Of a stretch of DNA of 10,992 bases, positions 1 through 7,621 are shown piece after piece. The notes under the pieces were generated by a model that saw only the letters and a list, made by a program, of their open reading frames with translations, searched no databases and was not told the origin of the DNA. The DNA comes from Phoronis ovalis (Eukaryota; Phoronida; Phoronidae), in the NCBI GenBank assembly GCA_028565635.1, contig JAOXYB010057534.1, positions 1 through 10,992 on the forward strand, given 5' to 3'. The position numbers were made by a program, and so were the translations under genes. Every line of letters begins with the position of its first letter. Position 1 is the first letter of the stretch.

Positions 1-50
1 CTAACGAATTGAACTCGTTATATAACGAAGATCTAACGAGTTCTAACGAA
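1..50. repeat. TAACGA hexamer cluster with a 10-bp inverted repeat
   Basis: TAACGA occurs directly at 2-7, 23-28, 34-39 and 44-49 and inverted (TCGTTA) at 15-20. GAACTCGTTA at 11-20 is a perfect inverted match to TAACGAGTTC at 34-43, with a 13-base loop. It lies at the window edge, so the array may continue outside. It could be the end of a small repeat element or a cluster of factor sites; the sequence does not decide. Confidence 0.6.
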
Positions 51-70
51 GGGATTGTTCAAGAAGGGTG

Positions 71-93
71 ACTCTGTGATAAGAACACAGAGT
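71..93. repeat. Short perfect hairpin
   Basis: ACTCTGTG at 71-78 pairs perfectly with CACAGAGT at 86-93 across a 7-base loop. There is no T-run after it, and in animal DNA it has no assigned role. It is recorded as structure only. Confidence 0.5.
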
Positions 94-1001
94 GAAACAA
101 ATTCAGTGTAATGGCTACCATAACATGTTAGGAATCAAGGAAGTTTTATTTATAATGAGGAGTCTTTAAAGAAAATTTAATGTACGTATTTTAAAGGTGA
201 ACAAATATCAGTACACAGCTGGTACTTTTATAAATCGAAGGCATTTAGCCTATCTGACATATCGTTGTGTCTGGCACAGCCTATAGCTAGAAGTCGATAA
301 TAACTTTAATGTTGTTTTCGTATGAGTACACTGTATTTCATTATGGGTACTTACATCAAAGTGATTATATCAAAAACTAGTTAAATAATGATTTGTAAAG
401 ATTGAAACGTATTTGTTTAAATAGTGATTTGTGGTTTATTTACTATTACTGCAAGATTTTTATTAAATTCAATGGGCATTGTGCATTATCTTTTTTTTTT
501 GGTTTAAATAAACATGTATTTCTTATTTCTGCACCTGTGTATTAATTTTTCTGATGTCTCTTTTTTATTACTAAGTGCACTAACGATAAGATTCCCAACT
601 GGTTCTTGATCGTTTTGTGCTTTTGCGGGTGAACATTGCAAGCAATAATCACCTTCACCTTCAAGGGGATGTACAGATTATACCCTCCTAATTGAGATAT
701 TTAAAAATCATTTAGGATATTACGAAACAAAAACTAGAAACCTTTTCGAAGGGTCCATATGCTTGGTAATGCTTGGTAAATCGCGTAAATATGTGATTTT
801 GCCCATTAACAATATTTTACTGAAGTTAAAAAGTAACTTTTCAATTTATTTTAAATATTTACTTTAAATAATGTTGTTCAAATTCGTTTGACACATTGTC
901 CAAATTATCTTCAAAACCAGTCGAGGAAGCTCGTTTACCTAGTAAACAATGCATATTATTAGAAATTAACAAGTGTAGTAATTATACAATTAATCTTTAT
1001 C

Positions 1002-1139
1002 AAAACCGATAACAGTTTACATAAATGACCAATAGATGTATCAATGTCGAAGTATGAAACAGGCTTGCTCAGAACCGATAACTGTTCACATAAATGACCA
1101 CCAGATGGCTCAGTGTCGAAGTGTCAAACAGGCTCGCTC
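1002..1139 (+). repeat. Two tandem copies of a 69-bp unit
   Basis: Copy one spans 1002-1070 and copy two 1071-1139, head to tail with no gap. By hand alignment there are 11 mismatches in 69 and no indels. Both contain ACCGATAAC, CATAAATGACC, TGTCGAAGT and AAACAGGCT. No open frame crosses them usefully. Equal length without gaps points to a simple tandem duplication or a two-unit minisatellite. Confidence 0.85.
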
Positions 1140-2885
1140 TTTAGTCACCTACCCGTCTGGACGTTTATAAGGATTTTGTGGTTAAGACGATGTTGCTTAT
1201 TTTTTATCCAAGTTCGCAATTATGCCGGAACGCCAAAGTGCCATTAAAATGGAAATAATGATAAAAAAACGGCTAGAAATACTAGAATATCATTAAACTA
1301 CTCTATTGGAATCGTACGTACAGTGACAGTATTTTATGCATTGTGCTCCTTGTATGTCACTCTCTCCATTTTAATATATTAATGACGGGAATGTTGCTAT
1401 CCGAGACTGATCCAAGGCTAGCAACCAGATTCCCAGGATCCCGTGTCCAGGATCTTCCCTTGTAATCAGAGCTATGGCTCCAATGAGACACCTGGGGGTC
1501 ACTCAAAGAAACACTATTCTGGATGAAGTTGTCTGCTAGAGATGATACTGCCGAAAGTTTTAATTTTGTTTAGTTAATCTCCACATTAAACCATGGAATG
1601 TAGATTGGCAAACAATGATTTGATAAATAAATGATACTATAAACGTTTACATTTCATAATGGATATGTACTTCATATATACTTTATTTAAACGAAAAATT
1701 AAATGGAGAGTTATAAGGTCATATTTAGCTAACCAACAGTGAATAAAGCAATCAGCTATAATGCTATCAAGTATGTAACGAAATGTTAAAAAAGTGACGT
1801 GGCAGTATTACGATTCCTTCTATGACAGAAGGCAAGGAACGACGAGTGACTGTTAGGTTCTGTGACTGGTAAGGAATGTTGCAGATAATAACTAACAGGC
1901 CAAGCAATATAGCAGATATTCAAAAACAATGTTGTCTTAATAATCAGCTAAATAGGGCCGCCATTTAGGACTGTTCAATGGTGTAGGTAATGGAACGCGT
2001 ATATACCTTAAATATTGTAAAACCCGTATGATATGTACATGTAAGTTATTAATATCGGAAAGGTCCAATAATATAAGAAAAAGTGGCCATTTATCAGATG
2101 AACGGCTGTTTTTTCTTCAGATTGAGGATTCCTATGGGAAACAATGGTTCCACAACTATCACACTATCTACGAAAACCAACAAACTATCTTCAGTATTTA
2201 ATGAATGTGAACATTCTAACATAGTTGTATGAGCCAGGGAACAAGTAAAACCAAGAGTTTAAGTTATCTGAGTAACTTTTGTATTTATATTTGAACTACT
2301 GCCTTTTAATGGCATGACTTGGTAGCCAATATATGACTCTTGTGTTGCGAGCTATAGTCTACATTGTTTGAAGCAGGATCATAAGGCGGTGTTGAGTTTG
2401 TCATCAGTAAATTCAGTAAATTATCTTGGATTGTTTACATACTAAGAATGATAAGGCCACTATTCATCATACTGAACACCTACATAATTAATAATATGTG
2501 ATTTATTGCAGAATCGGCTCTACATTCTGGATTATTGTTGGAACATGAACTGATTGACTGGTTCTCGTTGGTCTGTCTAATCGAGAAACATGGTGTGAAA
2601 TTGTGTAGACATTTCCATAACTATGGGTAACTGCATTTATTATTATCGAAGGCAATATTTGACGGAGTTGTTTGAGGAATCTGTCCTAGTGGAGCCATAT
2701 TTCTTGGTACCAGCACAAATGGTACCACGTTGTTAATTCTGTTTTTTTTTAAATCATTTGTTGTAAAGATAACGCACATTCTAGTAAATCAGACTTATTT
2801 TCTGTCCAAACACGTTTATCCTGTTCAAATTGTTTAATAGATATTTTGCCATACTGTAATGGTCAACGTTTTAAATGGGATAGCA

Positions 2886-3001
2886 GCATAGAAAAACAAC
2901 AATATGTACTACTGTGAGGTGTCCCAATTGTTAGGAATACTGTGAGGAGTATTCCATGTCACCTTTCTATGCAACATTAAGTAACACAATCGTTGTTTTT
3001 C
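2886..3001. repeat. Nested inverted repeats, possible decayed miniature element
   Basis: GGAATACT at 2934-2941 pairs with AGTATTCC at 2948-2955 around a 6-base loop. Outside it, GCATAGAAA at 2886-2894 pairs with TTTCTATGC at 2964-2972. The overlapping segment GAAAAACAAC at 2891-2900 also has an inverted match, GTTGTTTTTC, at 2992-3001. Several arms around one centre suggest a foldback or MITE-like remnant, but no target-site duplication was identified. Confidence 0.45.
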
Positions 3002-3512
3002 TTTTAAAGATTAAGACATAACTATAATTTTCATTTATAATATTGGTGCATAGCATTGTTCAAATATCCCAGCGCAGTTTTGATTCTTTGTCGCGCAATA
3101 ACTGCTTCAGTTGTTATCCAATCAACTTTATGTTTGCTACAGGATAAAAAAATGTCCTTGTACTAATAACATGAATAACATATCTCGTAGATATCACTAT
3201 ACGTGTTTTCTATAAATAAAAGAAATTCAAAAAACATAAATAATGTTTTACTAGGTGTTCCAGATTTACAACTTCCAGCCCGATCCAAATGGGTTAAGTT
3301 CGAACAACTGTTAATACATTATAACACGTATGCGATACATTCTCGATTATTGTTTAACATTGATAAGGTGCTATCCAAGTATGTGGCATTATATAGATCG
3401 GGTGTACACTTTTCAATGGAATATTGAATAGACTACTGAATACGTTCAGTATTTAGGAGCTGAATTCTGTTCAAGAAATATTGAAAACTGCTGGTTTCAA
3501 TAACTTCATTAA

Positions 3513-3518
3513 TTTATT
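3513..3518 (-). terminator. Weak candidate polyadenylation signal (AATAAA) for the TPR gene
   Basis: The plus-strand TTTATT gives AATAAA on the gene's strand, about 680 bases beyond its stop codon. I found no closer canonical signal by eye. Such hexamers occur often by chance in AT-rich DNA, so this is only a candidate. Confidence 0.15.
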
Positions 3519-3823
3519 TAAACTGAAGAGATTGCGGTGGGTGTTCACAGGGTAAGTAAAGGTAACATTGCTGGTAGGCTGGAACATGCTTGGAATGAAA
3601 TAACAGCGATGAACATATTTTACATTTTAGTATTGTCGTGATTTACTAAGTCAAAGAAGAGGACTGCTGGTGCAGACAGATGCTCATCATATGATATAGT
3701 TTCTTTAGTTGTAAAGCCATCTATGTCACTTGGCCTACTACACCTACCAACTTAGTGTCCTTAAATTCGTGAATCCAGTCACCACTTAGTCTGTCCCAAA
3801 ATTAGCACTACATAACGTGCACT

Positions 3824-4119
3824 CTCAGGAACAAACATGGCCGCTAGTCGGCCATGTTGGAAGTAATTGGGGTCAAAATTAATGCCTGGCCTGTACTTTG
3901 ATCTGTACTTATCCTGTACCGAATATGAAGATGGTCCGACAAAAACCAAAGCTATTATTGCGAGCCAGCATCTTGCGAACAAACATGGCCTCCAGTCAGC
4001 CATCTTGGAAGTTATCCAGGTCAAAATTACAGCCGATTTGCAATTTGACCAGCATTTAGCCTGTGCCAAACATAAAGCTGATACGATAAAAACTGAAGCA
4101 GTCACTGCGAGCCAAAGAA
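3824..4119 (+). repeat. Two diverged tandem copies of a ~147-bp repeat with internal palindrome
   Basis: Landmarks recur at an offset of 147-148 bases: AACAAACATGGCC (3830 and 3978), TTGGAAGT, GGTCAAAATTA (3872 and 4020), CCTGT[AG]CC (3913 and 4060) and GCGAGCCA (3960 and 4107). The first copy holds CATGGCCG-ctagt-CGGCCATG at 3836-3856, a perfect 8-bp hairpin; the second copy has lost its symmetry. Both strands stay open here by chance and look non-coding. Interspersed repeats of this look are common in mollusc genomes, which is a recollection rather than a match. The repeat ends about 80 bases from the stop codon of the TPR gene. Confidence 0.7.
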
Positions 4120-4260
4120 ATGTTATGCACAACAAAAAATGTCGAAGATTCGTATCAAAATTTCACCTACTTTTCAAGGTCACTTTGAATGTTACCTAGG
4201 CTAATACGCCCACTTTGAACAGTTATGATAAAAAATAACAAGGACCATGCTACTTCCAGC

Positions 4261-4389
4261 GGTTGGTAATACAGGAACTTGTTTGACCATCTGTACTGCT
4301 TGATGTTGGTAGAACATTGCGTTATCATAATCCTCAAGCTCGCAATATGTCAAAGCAATATTTCTTAATGACGTTGCTACATCAGGATG
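4261..4389 (-). repeat. Last, diverged TPR unit of the gene
   Basis: In the restored frame this encodes HPDVATSLRNIALTYCELE, then DYDNAMFYQHQAVQM, clearly a TPR but with changes absent from the homogenised array (Cys in the first helix, Glu-Asp in the turn, Met-Phe in the second helix). It marks the 3' edge of the array. The frame then runs through a non-TPR tail to TAG at 4201-4203. Confidence 0.75.
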
Positions 4390-4410
4390 GTCAGTTGTAC
4401 CTTGAATTCG

Positions 4411-4415
4411 TTTTT
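4411..4415 (-). other. -1 frameshift (deleted base) restoring the original frame
   Basis: Plus strand reads GAATTCGTTTTTCATCTGCAG, where sister units have one base more, GTTTGCTCAT or TTTGTTCAT. Removing the G of a TTTGTTCAT-type unit gives exactly the observed run. The repeat spacing 4517 to 4389 is 128 rather than 129. In coding terms, AAC-AAA-CGA (Asn-Lys-Arg) became AAA-AAC-GAA. Downstream, the original frame again encodes RIQGTTDHPDVATSL, a proper TPR. Confidence 0.8.
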
Positions 4416-4595
4416 CATCTGCAGTGCCTCCTGGTGATATGATAATGGTTTATCGTAAGCATGAAGGCTATCATACAAAGTTGCAATATTACTTAACGAC
4501 CTGGCAACATCAGGAAGGTCACTTGTACCATGCATTCGTTTGCTCATCTGCAGTGCCTCCTGGTGATATGATAATGCTTTATCGTAATCATGAAG

Positions 4596-4602
4596 TTTTT
4601 TT
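4596..4602 (-). other. +1 frameshift at a seven-base homopolymer (T7 on plus, A7 on the coding strand)
   Basis: The seven-T run here follows TGAAG and precedes ATATAATGATG. The aligned place in the first array unit (near 5109-5125) has TGAAG, then six bases TCCTTT, then the same ATATAATGATG. This copy therefore has one base too many, and the distance between neighbouring repeat starts (4647 to 4517) is 130 rather than 129. Reading LYKK before the run and LHDYDKALSY after it, in the shifted frame, restores a normal TPR. This could be replication slippage or a sequencing or assembly error. Confidence 0.8.
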
Positions 4603-5577
4603 ATATAATGATGCAATACTATTTAACGACGTGGCTACACCAGGAAGGTCACTTGTACCATGAATTCGTTTGCTCATCTGCAGCACCTCCTGCTGATACG
4701 ATACTGCCTTATCGTAATCATGGATTTTTTTATATATTGAAGCAATATTATTCAACGACGTGGCTACATTAGGATGGTCACTTGTACCATGAATTCTTTT
4801 GTTCATCTGCAGTGCCTCCTGCTGATATGATAATGCTTTATCGTAATCATGAAGGCCATCATACAACTTTGCAATATTATTTAACGACGTGGCTACATGA
4901 GGATGGTCACTTGTACCATAAATTCGTTTCCTCATATGCAGTGCCTCCTGGTGATATGGAAATGCTTTATCGTAATCATGAAGGTCATCATACAAAGTTG
5001 CAATATTATCTAACGACGTGGCTAAATCAGGATGGTCACTTGTACCATGAATTCGTTTGCTCATCTGCAGTGCCTGCTGCTGATATGATAATGCTTTGTC
5101 GTAATCATGAAGTCCTTTATATAATGATGAACTATTACCTAGCGACTGGGCTACATCAGGATGATCACTTGCACCACAAATTATTTTTCTCATCTGTAGC
5201 GCATCTTTGCCATATAACAATGCGTTAGCATAGTCCCCTATACTAGTGTATACTGTACCAATATTATTTAACATGGTAGCTATAGTTCTATGTGCATCAA
5301 AACCGTGGATTTCCTTTTCAATTTTCAGGGCCTCGAGTAGATATGAAAGCGCTTCATCATTATTACCTAAGTTTGCATGAACTGAACCGATATTTCCCAA
5401 TACAGCAGCAATATTACTCTGACTAATATTACCTGCATCATCTGCACTTCTTGCAAAATTCAGAGATCTATTTAAAAATACAAGTGCATCATCAGATTCA
5501 CCTTTCTTACACTGTATCCTTCCTATGTCAGACAAAGCACGTCCTATACCTTCAGCCGCTCCAGGTATGACGCTCCA

Positions 5578-5580
5578 TCA
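5578..5580 (-). other. In-frame TGA interrupting the coding frame (codon 619)
   Basis: The codon order is CAG-TGA-TGG. It falls at position 34 of the first TPR, at the end of its second helix, where the near-identical repeats have Met (ALQM). The frame on both sides is the same, and TPR spacing is normal, so no intron is needed. A single C-to-T change from CGA (Arg, a CpG site) would be the simplest origin, but other one-step ancestors are possible. I see no reason to read it as selenocysteine: the position is a structural, non-catalytic helix site. Confidence 0.85.
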
Positions 5581-7434
5581 CTGTAACGACTGCTTGCTCC
5601 AGTGTAACGCATTATCAAATTCACCAAGTTCATAATATTCTACACTAATGTCATCCTGTAAATGACCCTTCTGTACAGGCGAAAGCCTGCTTCCAGCGTT
5701 AAGAGCTGTTATGTAGCAGTCTACTGCATCTCGATGAGAAAGGAATAATGAATGCAGATGTCCCCGAAGAATGTAATTGTCATCATACAAGTTCTTTAAT
5801 ATTCGAAACAGGTAATCAATGTTGTATGTGGCCCAGTGCGTCGATAGCAGTATACTAAGTAACGGAACAACTGTAAAATAAAATCGGAATATAAGTTGCT
5901 CATTGTCGCAGAAGTATGCCTTTATTTCAATTTGTTGCAGGAGGTTAATTGTAGGTGACTGTTTTAAAAAGCTCAAAACTTCTTTCTGTCCCTTGTTATT
6001 CACGTATGTCTTTAGACGAAGTAAAACGGCAATAGAAACAGCAACTTGTAAATTTCTAGAATCTTCATCAGAAAAGAAATGTCCTTTCATTTCATCCAGT
6101 AAATCCCATGTTGAATCTTTTCTCAAATTGCGTATCAGCTTTAAATTATTCGTTATTATTGAAGGTAAACGGTATATATCTTTCTTCACATGTTGTAAAA
6201 CAGAAATGTTTGGCTGACCACTTCTAGTACCTTTCATTAACATGTCCAATAAAGGATTTTTACCAAACTGTTTGGCATCCTCTCTCAGTCTGTTCAGTCC
6301 GTAATGTTTAATGTCGACGTCGTTTCCTATGCTGGAGCAAAGATTTGTAAATGTGTCGACTAGCTCAGAACTTCCATCTATTAGAGTAATAGTTCGAAGT
6401 ATCTCCGCTAGATGGTATCCTTCTTTCAAAGCATTCTCATGTTGAACATGCTTTATCATATTTTCTGGTGTTTTTATAAGTTCAATTCTTGTCATGGCAT
6501 CTTTTTTTGGTAGACCTGTTGGAGTTTTGCAAGCCCATGGCATTGCACCATCAAAGCAAACACCGTTGATGGATATAGAATCATAAAACCCATCTTCACT
6601 TCTTTTATTAAAATCGTTTAAGCTTTTGATACCAAGAGCAGGTAAAGGTGTCTCCCCAAGGTTTATCACAAACAACTGAAACAAGTGTGTCAAGTTTCTA
6701 AAATATTGCTTGCCTCCGTCATCATCTTCAATTAGAATAATGAATTCTAAATCAGAATATGGTGTCATCTCTTCTCTTGCCAAAGATCCCAGACCAACAA
6801 CAGCAAACTTCTGTGGAGGCGGTCCCATAATTTTATAGCATTCAGTTAATGTATCTTTGAAAAACAGTTTCATCCGGATACTACTGTACCTCGACAGAGA
6901 CTGAACACTTTTCACTAAACTTTTCTCTTCTTCAATTCTTAACTTTTTAACTGCGCGAATGCAAAAATTTACTTTTGTGTGACGCCACAGTTGCTCTAGC
7001 CTATTCTTTATATCTACTCTTAAAGTATCTAATTTGTCCTGTATTGGAGTTCTGAATATTACAGGCAGCGTGGTGCTTTTGATATTGACTACTTTTTGTA
7101 GAAATATGTCTTCATTTGTTTTGATTAGATTATGTAATGTTTCGTTTTTTGTTTTGTCCTTTGTCCGTATCATTGCTGAGTTAAGTAATGCTGAAGCCTT
7201 CACGAAGTCAGTTGGATCTTTTGTTATCCGACCTTTTAGGTGATATACAGCCCCCATATGCTGCAAAACATCGGAATCTATCTCTAAATCTCCGTCACTT
7301 TCTCCCAACAAAGAAGCTAAAAAGAGGTCTTGATATTCTAAGTTCTTCAGTATTTTAGTTTTTGTCTGTTCGCTCTGGGAACAGACTTTACTGGCATCTT
7401 TAAAATGAGCATCTCCAATTTCTTTAGTTGCCAT
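5578..7434 (-). CDS. Intact 618-residue 5' part: nucleotidyltransferase-like domain plus first TPR
   Basis: ATG at 7434 sits in a strong start context (GTCACCATGG), and the frame is open for 618 codons to TGA at 5578-5580. Residues 1-120 are mostly helical and fit a divergent N-terminal repeat or linker. Residues 211-231 carry the nucleotidyltransferase core: G216-S217, A219-R220-E221-E222, T224-P225-Y226-S227, and the metal-binding pair D228-x-E230. The second carboxylate is Glu, where GlnD-type enzymes usually have Asp. Residues 243-310 (LGETPLPALGI, then GVCFDGAMPW) look like the rest of that fold. Residues 330-580 are helical, with a hydrophobic stretch at 516-533 that I read as a buried helix rather than a membrane segment. 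The first TPR begins near residue 586 and is cut at 619. By homology the fold transfers a nucleotide to a protein or small molecule; the substrate is unknown. If expressed as is, the product keeps the putative catalytic domain and loses nearly all TPRs. Confidence 0.85.
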   Translation of the reverse strand: MATKEIGDAHFKDASKVCSQSEQTKTKILKNLEYQDLFLASLLGESDGDLEIDSDVLQHMGAVYHLKGRITKDPTDFVKASALLNSAMIRTKDKTKNETLHNLIKTNEDIFLQKVVNIKSTTLPVIFRTPIQDKLDTLRVDIKNRLEQLWRHTKVNFCIRAVKKLRIEEEKSLVKSVQSLSRYSSIRMKLFFKDTLTECYKIMGPPPQKFAVVGLGSLAREEMTPYSDLEFIILIEDDDGGKQYFRNLTHLFQLFVINLGETPLPALGIKSLNDFNKRSEDGFYDSISINGVCFDGAMPWACKTPTGLPKKDAMTRIELIKTPENMIKHVQHENALKEGYHLAEILRTITLIDGSSELVDTFTNLCSSIGNDVDIKHYGLNRLREDAKQFGKNPLLDMLMKGTRSGQPNISVLQHVKKDIYRLPSIITNNLKLIRNLRKDSTWDLLDEMKGHFFSDEDSRNLQVAVSIAVLLRLKTYVNNKGQKEVLSFLKQSPTINLLQQIEIKAYFCDNEQLIFRFYFTVVPLLSILLSTHWATYNIDYLFRILKNLYDDNYILRGHLHSLFLSHRDAVDCYITALNAGSRLSPVQKGHLQDDISVEYYELGEFDNALHWSKQSLQ

Positions 7435-7475
7435 GGTGACCAGTAGTCAAGTTCTGAAATATTAAAAAATGTGAG
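7435..7475 (-). other. Likely 5' UTR exon stub and 3' splice site upstream of the start codon
   Basis: On the minus strand the sequence before the ATG reads CTCAC, a T-rich tract, ATTTCAG, then 19 bases to the start codon. CAG at 7456-7454 after TTTTTTAATATTT is a good acceptor, and CTCAC about 20 bases earlier is a usable branch site. I infer an intron in the 5' UTR, with the exon beginning at 7453. Donor-like GTAAGT strings on the same strand lie at 8008-8003 and 8430-8425, but I cannot choose between them. A retained intron would argue against a processed retrocopy. Confidence 0.45.
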
Positions 7476-7621
7476 TGTTATGACTTTCGTAAAGTATTGA
7501 ACATCCCTTCTTCATGCGGGTTTGTTTTTAAAGTTTAAAGTGTTACTATAGTTGATCCCTCCTGCTCGAACAATGAATGCAATACGTATATTTTAGATAC
7601 ATTAGAACAGTGTTCTGGAAT

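Larger units (their letters stand above)
1..3823. other. Long non-coding stretch with small repeats, no gene recognised
   Basis: No open frame here shows a recognisable domain. The longest (near 3203-3427, plus strand, 74 codons from a GTG) has no family I know, no Kozak-like start and no clear splice sites. The region is AT-rich with homopolymer runs, for example T runs near 490 and 2741. It holds the repeats listed separately: the TAACGA cluster, a hairpin at 71-93, the 69-bp tandem pair, the nested inverted repeat at 2886-3001, and minor duplications such as ATGCTTGGTA twice in tandem (759-778) and a 16-bp near-repeat at 381-396 and 417-432. A less AT-rich island at 1385-1510 contains CCAGGATC twice but nothing I can name. 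Confidence 0.5.
4390..5163 (-). repeat. Homogenised 129-bp tandem array encoding six near-identical TPRs
   Basis: Six consecutive units begin (minus strand) at 5163, 5034, 4905, 4776, 4647 and 4517, each starting with a His-Pro-Asp or Leu-Pro-Asp type triplet. The spacing is 129, 129, 129, 129 and 130 bp, and then 128 bp to the diverged seventh unit at 4389. The 130 and 128 values mark the +1 and -1 lesions. Each unit encodes 43 residues, one more than the usual 42 of kinesin-light-chain TPRs, because the inter-repeat loop ends GTSD rather than GPD. Nucleotide identity between units is high by eye, far higher than to the flanking TPRs, which fits recent unequal crossing-over or gene conversion. 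Confidence 0.9.
4201..5577 (-). pseudogene. TPR-rich 3' part of the same gene, downstream of the in-frame TGA, with two frameshifts
   Basis: Directly after the TGA the same frame continues (W-S-V-I-P-G-A-A-E-G-I-G-R-A-L-S-D-I-G) without any further stop until the frameshift at 4596-4602. The stretch from there to about 4412 reads in the neighbouring frame, and the last ~70 codons return to the original frame and end at TAG 4201-4203. The content is roughly ten TPRs. Two early ones (codons 627-671 and 672-714) are diverged, one (715-757) is intermediate, six are near-identical, and a final one (from 4389) is diverged. The typical unit is HPDVATSLNNIA, a short variable stretch, then HDYDKALSY and QEALQM, ending in GTSD. 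TPR arrays of this kind bind partner proteins. The last 22 codons (tail PTAGSSMVLVIFYHNC...) do not resemble TPR and contain a short hydrophobic run. There is no credible independent start, so I do not treat this as a separate gene. Confidence 0.75.
4201..7434 (-). pseudogene. Nucleotidyltransferase (GlnD N-terminal/DUF294-like)-TPR repeat protein gene, full extent, with one in-frame stop and two compensating frameshifts
   Basis: Read on the minus strand from ATG at 7434 to TAG at 4201-4203, this is one 1,078-codon frame broken in three places. The N-terminal half has a nucleotidyltransferase signature, and the C-terminal half has about eleven tetratricopeptide repeats of 43-residue, kinesin-light-chain style. 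A TGA at 5578-5580 interrupts the first TPR. A +1 insertion at 4596-4602 shifts the frame in one repeat, and a -1 deletion near 4411-4415 in the next repeat restores it. Repeat spacing and content continue across every break, so the pieces belong to one gene. The family name I would expect in databases is 'protein-PII uridylyltransferase N-terminal domain-containing protein' or 'TPR protein 28 / nephrocystin-3-like'. Its cellular role in animals is not known to me. No intron is visible inside the coding frame. With so few lesions in 3.2 kb, it could be a young pseudogene, a null allele, or a gene with sequence errors. Confidence 0.8.

Noticed and set aside
3290-3312. tRNA-like string GGTTAAGTTCGAACAAC
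   Set aside because: It resembles a T-arm by eye but has no matching acceptor or anticodon stem around it.
3203-3427. 74-codon plus-strand open frame
   Set aside because: It starts at GTG, has no start context, no recognisable domain and no supporting splice sites; this length is expected by chance in several kilobases.
3779-4199. Overlapping open frames on both strands over the 147-bp repeat pair
   Set aside because: Both strands are open over the same diverged repeat, neither has recognisable domains, and the repeat copies differ by an indel-level offset (147 versus 148) that would break a shared frame.
4424-5228. Plus-strand open frames across the TPR array encoding their own repeated peptides
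   Set aside because: They are antisense shadows: a 129-bp repeat, divisible by three, keeps any stop-free frame open from unit to unit. The peptides look unlike any family, and the minus-strand TPR reading is unambiguous.
5578-5580. Selenocysteine or programmed readthrough at the TGA
   Set aside because: The codon falls at a structural TPR helix position with no catalytic context, the following base is T with no known readthrough motif, and two further lesions downstream favour decay or sequence error.
5545-5615. A short intron removing the TGA
   Set aside because: Any GT-AG pair here would define an intron of about 30 bases or less, and TPR spacing is already correct without removing sequence.
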